A stretch of DNA of 64,000 bases, taken from Gnetum montanum (Eukaryota; Streptophyta; Gnetopsida; Gnetales; Gnetaceae). Below are positions 24,940 through 36,800 of this stretch, piece by piece. The position numbers were made by a program, and so were the translations under genes. The notes under the pieces were generated by a model. The model was not told the origin of the DNA. It was given only the letters and a program-made list of their open reading frames with translations, and did no database searches. Within the stretch, counting starts at the first letter, position 1, and each line of letters begins with the position of its first letter. Location of the stretch: NCBI GenBank assembly GCA_015680685.1, contig MNCI01002312.1, positions 275,305 through 339,304 of the forward strand, written 5' to 3'.

Positions 24940-25799
24940 TGTTAGCACATTTTGGCCATTTCATGGAACAAGTTGGCATGATAAAACTAGTTAAAAGTTT
25001 TTGCAATTTGATCGTTGAAAAAGTTAATGGCAATTCCCAAAGGTGCCTATTTCCAGCTTGTCAGTCTTCAGGAGATGCACGAAACAAAAGAAGATATAAA
25101 GTAAGATCCTGATGACATGGAAATTTCCATCGGTGACTCCTCTTGCATAGTTTCAGGACCAATTTCATCTTTCAGGGAATCCGGAAAAAGTGTAACTTCA
25201 AGGAGCAGTGGCAGCCGTGAATTCAAGGATGATGTAAAAAAAAAAGAAAATGATGAAAACGGAAAGAAAGAACTAAATATCTTAACTTCATCCTCAAGGA
25301 CTAGAAAGTAGGGAGATATTGAAGGGGGTAGATCAAATGTTGAACTAGATGTTTCTCTGACAAGCACGTCTATTTTACAGTGGTAGGGGGGTAAACTTGT
25401 ACAGCACATCACGAAGCGTTTAATATTGTTAACAATTTTTTTTGACCAATTATAAAGATCGTACGTGGACCATAGATATATATTTACTATAATTACTATC
25501 TCTATTACTATGATTTAACTAAAATATGATTTAAATAAAATATTTTAAGATTTCAAAAGAAAAAGAAAGTTATGGGATATTTGTTTAACATCCTATAAAA
25601 AGGGGGATTTATGGACGTTTCCAACCATAGCTTTTATTTATATAATTGTAACTTTATGTGGAATTTGTAACTTCCTAGCCTTAATCCATGATGTTTGTAA
25701 CCATTAAAAAGGCCACTTGTCAACTATAGCCTCTTTATCTCCATAATGGCCACTTGTCATTTCCATGGGACACTTGTCACCTACAACTTGTTTATCTCT

Positions 25800-25862
25800 A
25801 TGAAGACACTTGGCAACTGAATGAAGACACTTGGCAACTACATGAAGACACTTGGCAACTAC
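25800..25862. repeat. 21-bp tandem repeat in the element D LTR
   Basis: Three copies of a unit containing ATGAAGACACTTGGCAACT lie head to tail, with diverged copies (GACACTTGTCAACT) on both sides. It is non-coding. Further short repeats of CTTGTTGGGCAAGTAA follow near 25935-25990. Confidence 0.85.
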
Positions 25863-26087
25863 ATGGGACACTTGTCAACTGTAGCTTTTTTATCTCTTTG
25901 GTGGTTGAAACCACCCAAAATTGTTGTAACTTACCTAACTTGTTGGGCAAGTAACCTCCTAACTTGTTGGGCAAGTAATCTCCTAATTGGTTAGTCAAGT
26001 TACTTGAGAGAAAAGTTAGGAGAGATATTTTAGAAATATTTTCTGGATATTTTGGAATATGTAACTTCTCTACCTACCTTTGAACCC

Positions 26088-26098
26088 TATAAAAAGGC
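26088..26098 (+). promoter_or_regulatory. Probable TATA box of the element D LTR
   Basis: CTATAAAAAGG in the LTR-like segment upstream of the primer site, a typical place and form for an LTR promoter. A second TATA-like sequence, CCTATAAAAAGG, lies near 25592-25603. Confidence 0.45.
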
Positions 26099-26291
26099 TT
26101 CACGGGTCAAGGAGGAAAGGATCTCAATTTTTTGAAAAAAAAATCAACATTGGGTCTCATACATCACACTTGGGATCTTGGAGGATTTGTAAAGACGATT
26201 GCTTGTAAGATGGCTTGCTAGAGTAAAGATTTCAGCCTCTTTGTCATGGTCCTATGAGTTATGCATTTCATTTTTTGTTTTGTTTAAATTG

Positions 26292-27198
26292 NNNNNNNNN
26301 NNNNNNNNNNNNNNNNNNNNNNNNNNNNNNNNNNNNNNNNNNNNNNNNNNNNNNNNNNNNNNNNNNNNNNNNNNNNNNNNNNNNNNNNNNNNNNNNNNNN
26401 NNNNNNNNNNNNNNNNNNNNNNNNNNNNNNNNNNNNNNNNNNNNNNNNNNNNNNNNNNNNNNNNNNNNNNNNNNNNNNNNNNNNNNNNNNNNNNNNNNNN
26501 NNNNNNNNNNNNNNNNNNNNNNNNNNNNNNNNNNNNNNNNNNNNNNNNNNNNNNNNNNNNNNNNNNNNNNNNNNNNNNNNNNNNNNNNNNNNNNNNNNNN
26601 NNNNNNNNNNNNNNNNNNNNNNNNNNNNNNNNNNNNNNNNNNNNNNNNNNNNNNNNNNNNNNNNNNNNNNNNNNNNNNNNNNNNNNNNNNNNNNNNNNNN
26701 NNNNNNNNNNNNNNNNNNNNNNNNNNNNNNNNNNNNNNNNNNNNNNNNNNNNNNNNNNNNNNNNNNNNNNNNNNNNNNNNNNNNNNNNNNNNNNNNNNNN
26801 NNNNNNNNNNNNNNNNNNNNNNNNNNNNNNNNNNNNNNNNNNNNNNNNNNNNNNNNNNNNNNNNNNNNNNNNNNNNNNNNNNNNNNNNNNNNNNNNNNNN
26901 NNNNNNNNNNNNNNNNNNNNNNNNNNNNNNNNNNNNNNNNNNNNNNNNNNNNNNNNNNNNNNNNNNNNNNNNNNNNNNNNNNNNNNNNNNNNNNNNNNNN
27001 NNNNNNNNNNNNNNNNNNNNNNNNNNNNNNNNNNNNNNNNNNNNNNNNNNNNNNNNNNNNNNNNNNNNNNNNNNNNNNNNNNNNNNNNNNNNNNNNNNNN
27101 NNNNNNNNNNNNNNNNNNNNNNNNNNNNNNNNNNNNNNNNNNNNNNNNNNNNNNNNNNNNNNNNNNNNNNNNNNNNNNNNNNNNNNNNNNNNNNNNNN
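26292..27198. other. Assembly gap (run of N)
   Basis: 907 undetermined bases inside the probable 5' LTR of element D. Long reading frames across it are artefacts. Confidence 0.99.
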
Positions 27199-27220
27199 GA
27201 AACGGTCGCCAACAGTTCTT

Positions 27221-27238
27221 TTGGCGCTAGAAGGAGGG
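27221..27238 (+). other. Primer-binding site of element D
   Basis: TTGGCGCTAGAAGGAGGG lies seven bases after the LTR end CCAACA at 27214. It is the least mutated of three matching sites in the window (elements A, B and D) and shows what the A and B sites probably looked like. Confidence 0.65.
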
Positions 27239-27331
27239 CTGAAAATTAAGCCTCTAGGTTCATAAGCCTTATACTTTTAGCACATCAACAATTATTTGTA
27301 AGGCTTAAGAATTAGATACTATTTTCAGTTC

Positions 27332-28240
27332 ATGACCAAGAAACCTGATAGTTTGGAAAATTTACAAGGTTCAAAAGATATTCTAGATTCTAAGACTGAT
27401 TCTTCGTCAGAAGAAAAACGAAAGAAAGTTTCTGAATTGGGAACAAGTAGTGGAGTGAAAACTAGAAGATCAATAAGATCACCCATTATATCTGGTTTAT
27501 CAATTCGTAAGAGAAGATCTATAAAGTATTAGAGTTCAACATTTCAAAGGAATAGGATGGCAAATCCTTGGCAAGGAGTTACACCATTAGGNAATCAATT
27601 AGATCAACAACAACTATATGGTGGATTGATACAAGCTAGGCAAGGAGCTAAAGAGTCAATTAGAGATTTCAACATTAAGTTTCAACAAATTTGTGGACTC
27701 TTTCAAAGATAATATAGGCCATTAGAAGAAATGCTTAAAGAAACTTATCTTAAGGCTGTTAACCCCAACATTTCAATTTGGTTAAGGATAACTCCAAACT
27801 TAACTACAATAAATGACTATTTTAGTGAAGCTATACAGTTAGAAAAACAATTGAATCCTGAAGAGAATATTACAATTCCAAAAAAAGAAGAAAGAGTTAT
27901 GATCCCTATGCAAGATTTAGCTCAATTTAAAGCTTTACCAGGTCCATCTCATGTTAAGGAAGAACAAGAACATTAAAGAGTAGGATCTGAAAAAGGAAAA
28001 TTAATGAGAGATATGTCTAACAAAATAGTGAAGCTTGAGAAAGCTTTGGCAAGAGTTAAGATCAAGGAAGAAAGGAAAAATAGAAAGCATAAACATCAAG
28101 ACACTAAGTTAGTAGAATATGAGGATGAAAGTGATCTTATTATGTCCAACTTTCTTGATATTGAATCTGAAAATAAGTTATCTAGTGTTCACTATGCAAG
28201 TAAATCTTCAAGCAATGGATCTAGTGATACTTCTCTAGCA
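27332..28240 (+). pseudogene. Element D gag fragment
   Basis: The reading frame includes a lysine/serine-rich N-terminal part, then a segment typical of retrotransposon gag (LIQARQGAKESIRDFNIKF near 27628-27685), a charged segment with predicted helix, and an acidic/serine-rich end. There are in-frame stops (27530, 27710, 27974) and one N at 27592. No zinc knuckle, protease or pol follows because the element is truncated at 28240. It is less mutated than the A and B genes around it, fitting a later insertion. Confidence 0.6.
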
Positions 28241-28448
28241 ATGGTCCCAAACGGTCGCCAACACTAGCAATGGCCTGAAACTAGCATATGAGAGCATGAA
28301 AACTTTACATGAAAATTAGTTTCTTTTCTGAAGTGTTTCATTTTATTCAAAACTTTCACCTGTTGGAAATGTTTGCAAAAATTTCAAAATTTCAATGTTT
28401 GCAAAATTTCTAAATCGCAAAAATTTCAAAAGGAAAATCCCATGCTGT

Positions 28449-31400
28449 CATGGGTTGTCTCTACTTGCACCATCCTCATTTCTCACCTTTGCTTCATCTA
28501 CTTGTACATCATCCTTCTCTACATTGCCTTCTGCCGGTTCTTCATTCCCTCCCTCTACAGGCCTTGCACCCTCATCTCGAGCCTACATCGTAGGAATGAA
28601 GTAGGTAGTTAGGGCAACAAACGCAAACTATAACATAGCATGAGCATCTACACAGTAAACTGACTAACCTGAGAGGTGCTCATGCTAGTCTCAAAAGGTA
28701 TCTAGTCTAGACCGAGCTTGAGGAGATGCCAGATCTCCTTTGTCATGATGTCCATCCAATGTCTATCACTAGGTTCAGCATTCACAGCGGTGGCTCTCTC
28801 CCTTTCCACAGTCATCCATATTAGAGGTCCCGGGGAAAGGGAGGCAGTTGCCGTCTCTCCTATAGGAAGGTCCACTTTCAAGTCAGGAGATTCCACAGCC
28901 TTCACCTACTCTTTGAATTTATCATAGGCTTTAGAAGTGTCGATGGCATTCACAAATGCTTCATACATGAATGCCTCCACAACAGCATCTTTGTACAGTT
29001 TTCAATGGGTGTCATTCTCCAGCTTGTACACATGTTTGTGGTTTCTCTAGGTTCGCCCCCATTCAAAAACCTTGGCATTGACATCATTTATGTCTTGACA
29101 CTTCTGGGTTAGAAACTCCATTTTCATTTGTTGTTCAACTATCTCACGATTGGATTCAACATTCTGACGAATGACAGTCCAAAATCTGGGGTAATCATCT
29201 ACAGTGCTACATCAATCCTTAGCATCAGGGTTACGATTTAAGAGGAACTCATTCCTAGACCTAAGATCCTCCACATCAACGACCAGTTCAGCCTCTCTTT
29301 TTTCAACCCTTTGAACTTGTTTCCACAAGTCTTCGTTGACGTGCTTATACTCCCACAAGGAGCGTGCCAAGTGCAAGATGCACTCGTGAGCCTCATCAAA
29401 CATGCGACGAGACATCTCGATCACATCAAGTGAGAGTGTAGGTAGGACACCAACTTTCATAGGTCGCGCCAGGTCCCATTTGAGCCGAGAGGCTACATCA
29501 ACACCGAGAGCGTAGAAATCACGTTAGCATAGCAAAAATCAATGAACTCAAAATTTTCTAGCATAATAACATAGGAGAATTTAATACTGCAACTTACCCA
29601 CGTCAGCGTCCACCTACTGAAGGCGTTTGATTATGTCATTGATAAGTCCTTGCACGAATGCAAACTTGTCAAGGATCTCGGCCCATGACTCCACATAGAT
29701 CGGAGGAGGTCCTACGACATCAGCAGTAGCACCTGTTGCATGACTAATCATATCAACAATGGCCAAAATGGACTATGATAAGGAAGATGTATCGCCAAAC
29801 TCACCAGCGTTTGGCTGTGGTCTTTCTTCTTGCTAATGTAAGACGATGGAGGTAGCCTTGGTGGAGGGCCTTGCTAAGTCCATATAATCCTCTTCCTCGT
29901 GTACTGGTGCCTTCTTTTCAAGAGACCAGCATCTTTTTTATTCAAGGGAGGTGCCTCTTCGTTGATAGGAGGCTCCCTATTGACAAGAGCCCCTGCCCTA
30001 GAAATAGGAGCTCCCTTATTTTTGACTGGGGTCCTTTCCTCCGAAACTAGGGCCTTCGCATCATCATTCATCACCCTCATCTTGAGGGTCAACACTTCTT
30101 CATCGTATTCTTCTTCTTCTTCTTCTTCTTCTTCTTCTTCCTCTACTAGCAAAAAAGAAAATTAGCTCAAATCAAATGTTGTGCTACACTACATCGCCTA
30201 GCGTAGCATAGTGTAGCAAACAATAGCAAAGTAAGCACTACACAAAAGCATTACCAATAGGGGATTGTGTTCTCTATAGCTTAAGCCATAGTCTTCATCC
30301 CTCCTCTTCCTCCACACAAAGGGTTTCCCTGGTTGGGGGAGGTCTTTTCCTTTGCATCTCCTTTGGCACAGTCTCAACCATGAGACGTTCACCATGCATC
30401 ATGCTACCGGCTATAGCAGGGGGCATCTCTCCTACACTGTCTAGGACACAAACACCGCAAGCCACCAAACCTTTGGTCGTTACAAACAACAACTCTTCGA
30501 CCACTTCCAGGAGATCTTGGGCTCGCATGGTCTAGAGGATCTTCCAAATCCATGGCTTGGAAATCTAGTTGCGAACTTGCATGGCTGAGGCTCCACCCTC
30601 TTGAACCACCAGAAACTCCACGAAGCACTTTAGACACCCTATGTAGAATACATAGTGTATGTTGGAGTAGGGCTCTATTTTTTCACTGAGTCCCAAAATC
30701 TCAGCCTGCAAACCCTTAAATAGGAAGCTAGACCAATTATAATAGGCCCCTTCTTCCATAACCTCCTACATTATCCAAGCCTGCTTGAGTCCCAGGACCT
30801 TCCCTTGGGTGAGTAGTTGGGGAAATGTGTGGGCACAAAAGACTAGATAAATCTCCATGGCAGGTCCATCCTCAAGATTATCCATGGAGAACCCTTTCCA
30901 CTCATTAACAAGATGTAACCACTCCTAGATATCCTTCTTCATAAGGGTCAACTCCTACTTACGCCTCAACCCTATGGGGATGCCATCGGTAGGAACACCG
31001 AACAGGTCTGTAAATAGCTATTCATTGATTGTAATGATCACCCATACACCCCGTATGCTCGTGCAAAAATAACCCACCCTCTCAGAATAGGACTTGACTA
31101 GGGAAAGCATCTCAGTGGCCGGAATGCTCAGATTTGGGGCCATGAATAGGTCCATAAGCCCCACCTTTTGGATGTTCTTCACCAAGGAGTCTAGGGCCCC
31201 TTGGTCTAACCAGCACTGGCTCGCTGCTACTTCGTCATATTTGAAGTAGATGTTTGCCCCCTGCATCTCGGAAGTTACCACTGTCACCTCCTAGGGCTTC
31301 TTCACCCCTACAAAAATTTTTACAAAACGTACTTAGCATGATGATGAAGAAAATACATGGATTGAAAAAATACTTGAGCATGCGATACTTACTATTTGGC

Positions 31401-32836
31401 CCACCAGGTCTATATGGTAATGGGAACGACAGGAGTTCAACCATCATAGCCTCTTCAACCATGACCAGCTTAAAGGGTTCTTCCCACTCCCCATCCAGCC
31501 AACCCTTCTCCTTACACTGATTGTAGAGAATATAAAACATGCTTGGGTAGGTATGGTATTCCCCCCGCACTGACCAATCACACCTACTTGCAAGTTCTTG
31601 GCAGAAGAAAACTCCTGTAGGGCTAGCTGTGTTGTAGCTAGCAGACCCGGTTGGTCGTGAACCCCATCATCATTGATAAAAAACCTGGTGAAAGATACAT
31701 ACTATTAGCATTCAACCAATATGGCCAGCATTTCATAATACAGTAGAGCAAGATTGCAAAACTCACCCACTGGCACAGTAGATAGTCCCTCGTGGGTTCT
31801 GAAAGCATGTTGCCATGTAACGTGTGAGGAACAATGTGTTGTACTTGTGGTAGCAGTTGTATTTAGGCATGTCCCAGATCTAGGCTAAATGCCTTAAACC
31901 TATTGAGTGTTGGCTGGATCCCTCTCTTTGCCTACTCATGATTGCCCTGTTGGTAAAAAATCTCAAAATGCCATGACTAGCCCTAGGCAGCATGGCTTCT
32001 ATTATGTCGGATGCCTCCACCTCCTCTAGGGAGGACCAAACGATCACACTAAAGTGGTAGACAAGGAATTTTAAGAAGTCCCATGTCTTTCTCCTGAACC
32101 AAACCCCTTGATCTCCAATACGTATCTGTGGAGGGAGGGCGTTGGCCACAGGTCTGCTCACATGGCACAAGACCCCTCTAATGTCCAAAACTATCAGCCT
32201 AGACCTTGGCCCCACCCTACATGACACAATCAAAAAATGTTAGCATCATACTTAAAGGCAGTACACACGCAACATAGCAATGTCTAGTAGTTCATGTATA
32301 TAGCATAGCATAACCCTCTGCCCATACAATAACGTAGCAAGGGCATGAAAGCCTAGTGTAGCAAGAACATGCAAATAAGCCTAGCGTAGTAACAAAATAA
32401 TTGACAACATGCTCTAATAAAACATGTGTCACGTTGCTGCATCACACATGGCCTAGCCCTCTCAAGGGTTTTGCGTTACAGCATGCTAAGGTCAAATAAC
32501 TTACACTACCCCAGCCCCCACGGTTATGACAACCATGACGGTGGCGGTTTCAGCGGCCTTTCATGTAACCATGACGTAACATCCATGCATCTACCACCAC
32601 CGAAATGGCAACAGAAATAATGCAAAGGATAAAATGACGTGACCATAGAAAACACAGGTAGCCAAGAATAGACACAAAACAAATAGAAAGCACAAAAAAA
32701 GAAGCAATGGAGACATAGCAGCTTAATAGGTCAACGGTGTGCTCTTCTGTGCCACAACGCATGCTTATGGCACACGGTCTAGGGTCTTCTTTGCCTCCTC
32801 AACCCTTGCAAGTGTCAAATGATTCTTAGGAGCCAT
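28449..32836 (-). pseudogene. Antisense HAD/FCP1-like intron-containing gene of element A
   Basis: The gene runs opposite to gag-pol. Exon 1 starts at ATG 32836. A HAD-like exon spans 32216-31767: VLDIRGVL (nucleophile region), FLKFLVYHFSVIVWSS (matching the FLKFCFERFxVxVWSS of plant FCP1-like proteins) and NTLFLTRYM in place of NTLLxDDSP, so the third catalytic motif is lost. The next exon, 31684 to about 31391, has INDDGVHDQPG. A short intron to about 31308 precedes an unrecognised domain (LFGVPTDGIPIG near 31000, VMEEGAYYNWSS near 30745), a Glu run near 30107-30140, a coiled coil near 29220-29400, and a last exon 28582-28449 ending in TGA. Exon junctions match element B. Scattered TAG codons break it. 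Confidence 0.62.
30107..30140. repeat. CTT trinucleotide repeat coding a glutamate run
   Basis: About eleven CTT repeats, read as GAA/GAG on the minus strand within the antisense gene of element A. The element B copy has shorter acidic runs at the matching place (near 15895 and 15940). Confidence 0.9.
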
Positions 32837-32987
32837 TGTCCTATTCGCAGATTTACACCTTTCACTGTGAAAATTTGCTTTACTAGCCAACTAACACAAT
32901 TGCTTTGCGCTCTGAAATCCCCTTGTGCTCCAATGAGGGCTCTGCGCTCTTAGAATTAAAATGGCAAAATTGCCAGGGTTTAGCCCC

Positions 32988-32995
32988 TATTTATG
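32988..32995 (-). promoter_or_regulatory. TATA box of the antisense gene in element A
   Basis: CATAAATA followed by GGGG on the minus strand, about 155 bases before the ATG at 32836. It aligns with TATAAATAGGGG at 12619-12630 of element B, and similarity continues for about 40 bases downstream. Confidence 0.6.
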
Positions 32996-33169
32996 GCTGT
33001 AAGGACAGGATGGGAAAACTTTCCTCTCTCTCTCTCCGATTAATGCATAGTGTGCTATACAGCATAGCATGCTCACCATGACATCGTAGCACTATTAGCA
33101 TTAAAGCCTTGACACACTTCAAGCCAGCTACTTGCCTTCCCAAAAATAAAAAATATATTTGTTTTTGGT

Positions 33170-33670
33170 TAAGTGTCCAAAAAGACCTTAAACTAGCAAT
33201 CCCAAAAATCGCAATATGCACGAGTCCGAAAAGACCTTAAACTAGCAATCCTAGCATAGTTGCACCTCTAACGGTCCGAAAAGACCCTAAACTAGCAATT
33301 TTGACCTGTTACATTTTGTGGTCTGTAATGACATTAAACTAACAACATCCCATGCTTAAATAAGTGATTCTTGCATCTTCTTCCACATGGGCAGTGTTAT
33401 AATTTCTAGCAGTTTTTTGTCTTCATGCTTGCAGTTCGTATTTTCACATTAACGGTTTGGCACTTTTCATACTCGAAGTTTTCCATTTCACATACTATTA
33501 TTTTGCATGTTAAGATTTTTCATGTTGTAATTAGGTAGTCTAAAATGACACTAAACTAGCAGTTTGGCATTTGCATATCAACAATCACACAATTTCACAC
33601 TTTACGTTAGCAGTTTTACACCTTTAGCAGTTTTACACTCTTATGCCTTGGTAGTCTGCCATGACCTTAA
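33170..33670 (+). repeat. Hairpin-unit array 2 of element A
   Basis: At least six units such as GGTC-CGAAAA-GACC followed by CTAAACTAGCA (near 33171, 33223, 33271, 33319, 33535, 33650) lie between the antisense gene promoter and the start of pol. The first three are about 50 bases apart; later ones are irregular. Confidence 0.8.
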
Positions 33671-33822
33671 AATGACAAACGTGCAATCTTTACATCGCCA
33701 CACTTCACAAGTTGCATCTCATCGCTTCTTTACAAGTTTTCATTACAGACAATCTCTGCTGATAAACGCCTCTTAATTAGGCTTTCATCCTATGATGACA
33801 GGTTGAGCAAGAGATGGAAAAC

Positions 33823-36800
33823 CATCATGACCTATCCATGCCTTTAATGTTAGTAGGTCCACAAGGCAAGCTTGCAAGATAGTTGAGCCTCGACAAGATC
33901 GATTGGGGGTCAACCACAATTAGCACTATAGCAGCCTTAGAAGCATCCCCGGATTGGCCCAAGCATCTGATCCAAGCTATAGACTTAGAGGCTAGGGATG
34001 TAACTAAGGACCCTCTCGTCAAAGCACTTGTGACCATGTCAAAGGGTGAGGAGAAGACGTTGAAACTCAGCTCCCTCCTAGACATGCAAATGCATGAAAA
34101 TGTAGCCAAGATTCTATAAGACAACATCGATTTCTTCGCATGGTCGTACAGTGACATGTTGGATCTGGATCCATGGCTAATTCAACACAACATCATCCTA
34201 GACCCACACATGAAGGAAGTCAAGAAGAAGGCTCATAAAGTTAAGCCAGAAATCACACTAGCCATGAGGGATGAAATCACCAAGCTATATCAAGAAGGTT
34301 TCATCTACGCAGTTGACTATTCAGAGTGGGTGTCCAACATTGTCATAGTTTCAAAGAAAATGGCAGGAATACAGATCTGTAAAGACTTCCAGGACTTGAA
34401 CAAGGCAATGATCAAGGATGAATTCCCACTACCAAGCATTGATTAGCTTATCGACACCACAGCTAGCTATGCTCTGCTATCCTTCATGGATGGTTTCTCT
34501 GGGTACAACCAAATCTGCATTAACCTAGAGCACCAGCTATCCATAACCTTCATGACCCCATAGGGAACCTTCTGCTACACCATGATGCCCTTCAGGCTTA
34601 AGAATGCTGAAGCAACTTACTAGTGAGCCATGAATTACATTTTTACTGATTACATCCTAGAAACATTAAATGACTACGTGGATGATATAGCAGTCAAGTT
34701 CAAGAAGGCAGCTGATCACCCATGTGATCTAGGGGTAGTCCTCAAATGCTGCCAAAAGCACGACTTACACTTCAATCCTAAGAAGTGCATCTTCAGGGTG
34801 AAAATTGGATGCATGTTAGGGTTCATAGTATCGGAGGTCAGAATATGAGTGGACCCTGACAAGGTCAAGGCCATCCTCAACCTAGTGCCTCCGAAAAACC
34901 TTAAGGAGTTATGTGGTTAGCAAGGTAGAGTGCAATTCATTTGAAGGTTTGTAGCAAGGTTGATCGACAAGTTACACCCCATGCAACATCTTCTGAAGAA
35001 GGGGGTTAACTTCGAATGGACAACCTAGTGTCAACAAGCCTTCAACAACCTGAAGAAGGAACTCTTACACCTCTCGACTGTTCATCTATCACAAATGGAT
35101 AAACCCTTCTTTATCTACCTCGCCACCTCCGACACATCTGTCACAGCATTGGTATGTCAGAAATGAGATGTCGGTTCTGAGATACCAGTGTATTATCTGA
35201 GTCATGCGCTAATAGCGCACAAGGAGAAATACAATGAAGTGGAGAGGAATTGCCTAGCCTTAGTGTTTACACTAAAGAAGTGGCAACATTACCTATTCCG
35301 TAGTACAACCAACATCATTTGCAAAAGCAATATACTCTGGGCTATCACCAAAAAATTATATGAAAGTAGCAAGATAGCTTGATGGAAGGCAATAACCGTG
35401 GAGTTCGATCTATGCTATATAAGTCAATCATCAAAAAAAGGTCAAGCCATAGCAACCCAACTCACAGCGTCTCTAGTCGATGACTAGGCAACCATAGACC
35501 CTGAATTCCTGGATGAATATGTTAGCAATGTCAACATCATCCCATCGCATTTCGAAGCCACCTTAGATTTTGACGACACCTCAACCACGCAGGGTGGTTG
35601 CGCCACTACCATAATCATGTTCCCCTATGGGGAAATGCATCCATCTTTTTATCAATTTACGTTTCCTTGTACCAACAACGTGGCAGAATATGAGGGGCTA
35701 CTCAAAGGCCTCTTAACTACCTGAGCACTATGCATACAACACCTAGCAATCCGAGGAGATTCACAACTAGTCGTGAATCAAATCATCAAGGTCTACGCCT
35801 ACAAAGATACGCACATGCAATCCTACTACGACCTAGCAAAAATATTGCTTAAGCAATTCACAACCACATATGTGCAACTTGTGCCACATAATGAGAACAC
35901 CATGGTAGATACCTTAGCTACCATTACAATAAATATTCCATCACATTCCTTGGCAAACCTGCCAACCGCGATTATAGAATGTGCAAAGCCTATCACTTAG
36001 GTGGAACATGTGGCATCTGTCAGTGCTGCAGATACCCAGGAGTGGTATGCCAATGTTAAAACCTTTCTACAACATGGCGAACCCCCAGGTGGATTGACAT
36101 CTACCCAGAGAGATGCAATCCATAAGCGTGCTCGATAATACGTGCTCATGGGAAATGATGTCCTATGTCGACGCTCCTACGACAGGATATTACTAGCATG
36201 CATGGGTGGCGAGCAAGTGTAGAAGGTAGTTAATGAGGTGCATGAGGGGCTTTGTAGTGGACACATAGCACCCAGGTCTATGGCTACCAAAATCAGATGC
36301 CTAGGGTACTACTGGCCCAACATGGAACGTGACTTCCTATCGAAAGTCAAAGCATGTGACACGTGCTAGAGATACGCAAATCTCATGCACATCTTGCCTA
36401 CAGACCTACACCCAATGCAAATCACGTGGCCCTTCCAACGATGGGGATTAGACCTCATAGGGTCTATCACACCTAAGTTCTCTATGGGGCATAACTTCAT
36501 TATCACCACCATTGAGTATTTTACCAAGTGGGTGGAAGTCATTCCCCTAAGGAAGATGACGTCTCAGCAAATCTGTCATTTCATCCTTGACAACATCGTA
36601 ACAAGGTTTGGGCTTCCAATGACTACTGTCACTGACAATGGGCCACAGTTTAGCAGTATGAAAACCTGGACCTTCTATAGCAATCTAGGCATTAAACAAT
36701 CATTTTCTTCCCCTTACTATCCACAGGAGAATGGGTAGGCGGAGGCTACAAATAATTTCATCACCAACTTGCTGAAGCGGATGCTTAACAATAGCAAAAG

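Larger units (their letters stand above)
24940..28263 (+). mobile_element. Element D: truncated gypsy-like retrotransposon inside array 1 of A
   Basis: A probable 5' LTR (24940-27214, starting TGTTAG, ending CGCCAACA, containing a gap) is followed by a primer site, a gag region, and then abruptly by a 19-base LTR end (28245-28263). CTAGC flanks both ends (24935-24939, 28264-28268) and joining the flanks restores the array rhythm, but CTAGC is part of the array unit, so this evidence is weaker than usual. Protease, RT and integrase are absent. The LTR start is the least certain boundary. Confidence 0.5.

Noticed and set aside
25068-25412. Serine-rich frames at 25068-25412 on both strands
   Set aside because: Low complexity, open on both strands, inside the probable LTR of element D, no family recognised.
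26199-27249. Long reading frames on both strands across 26199-27249
   Set aside because: Produced by the N gap at 26292-27198.
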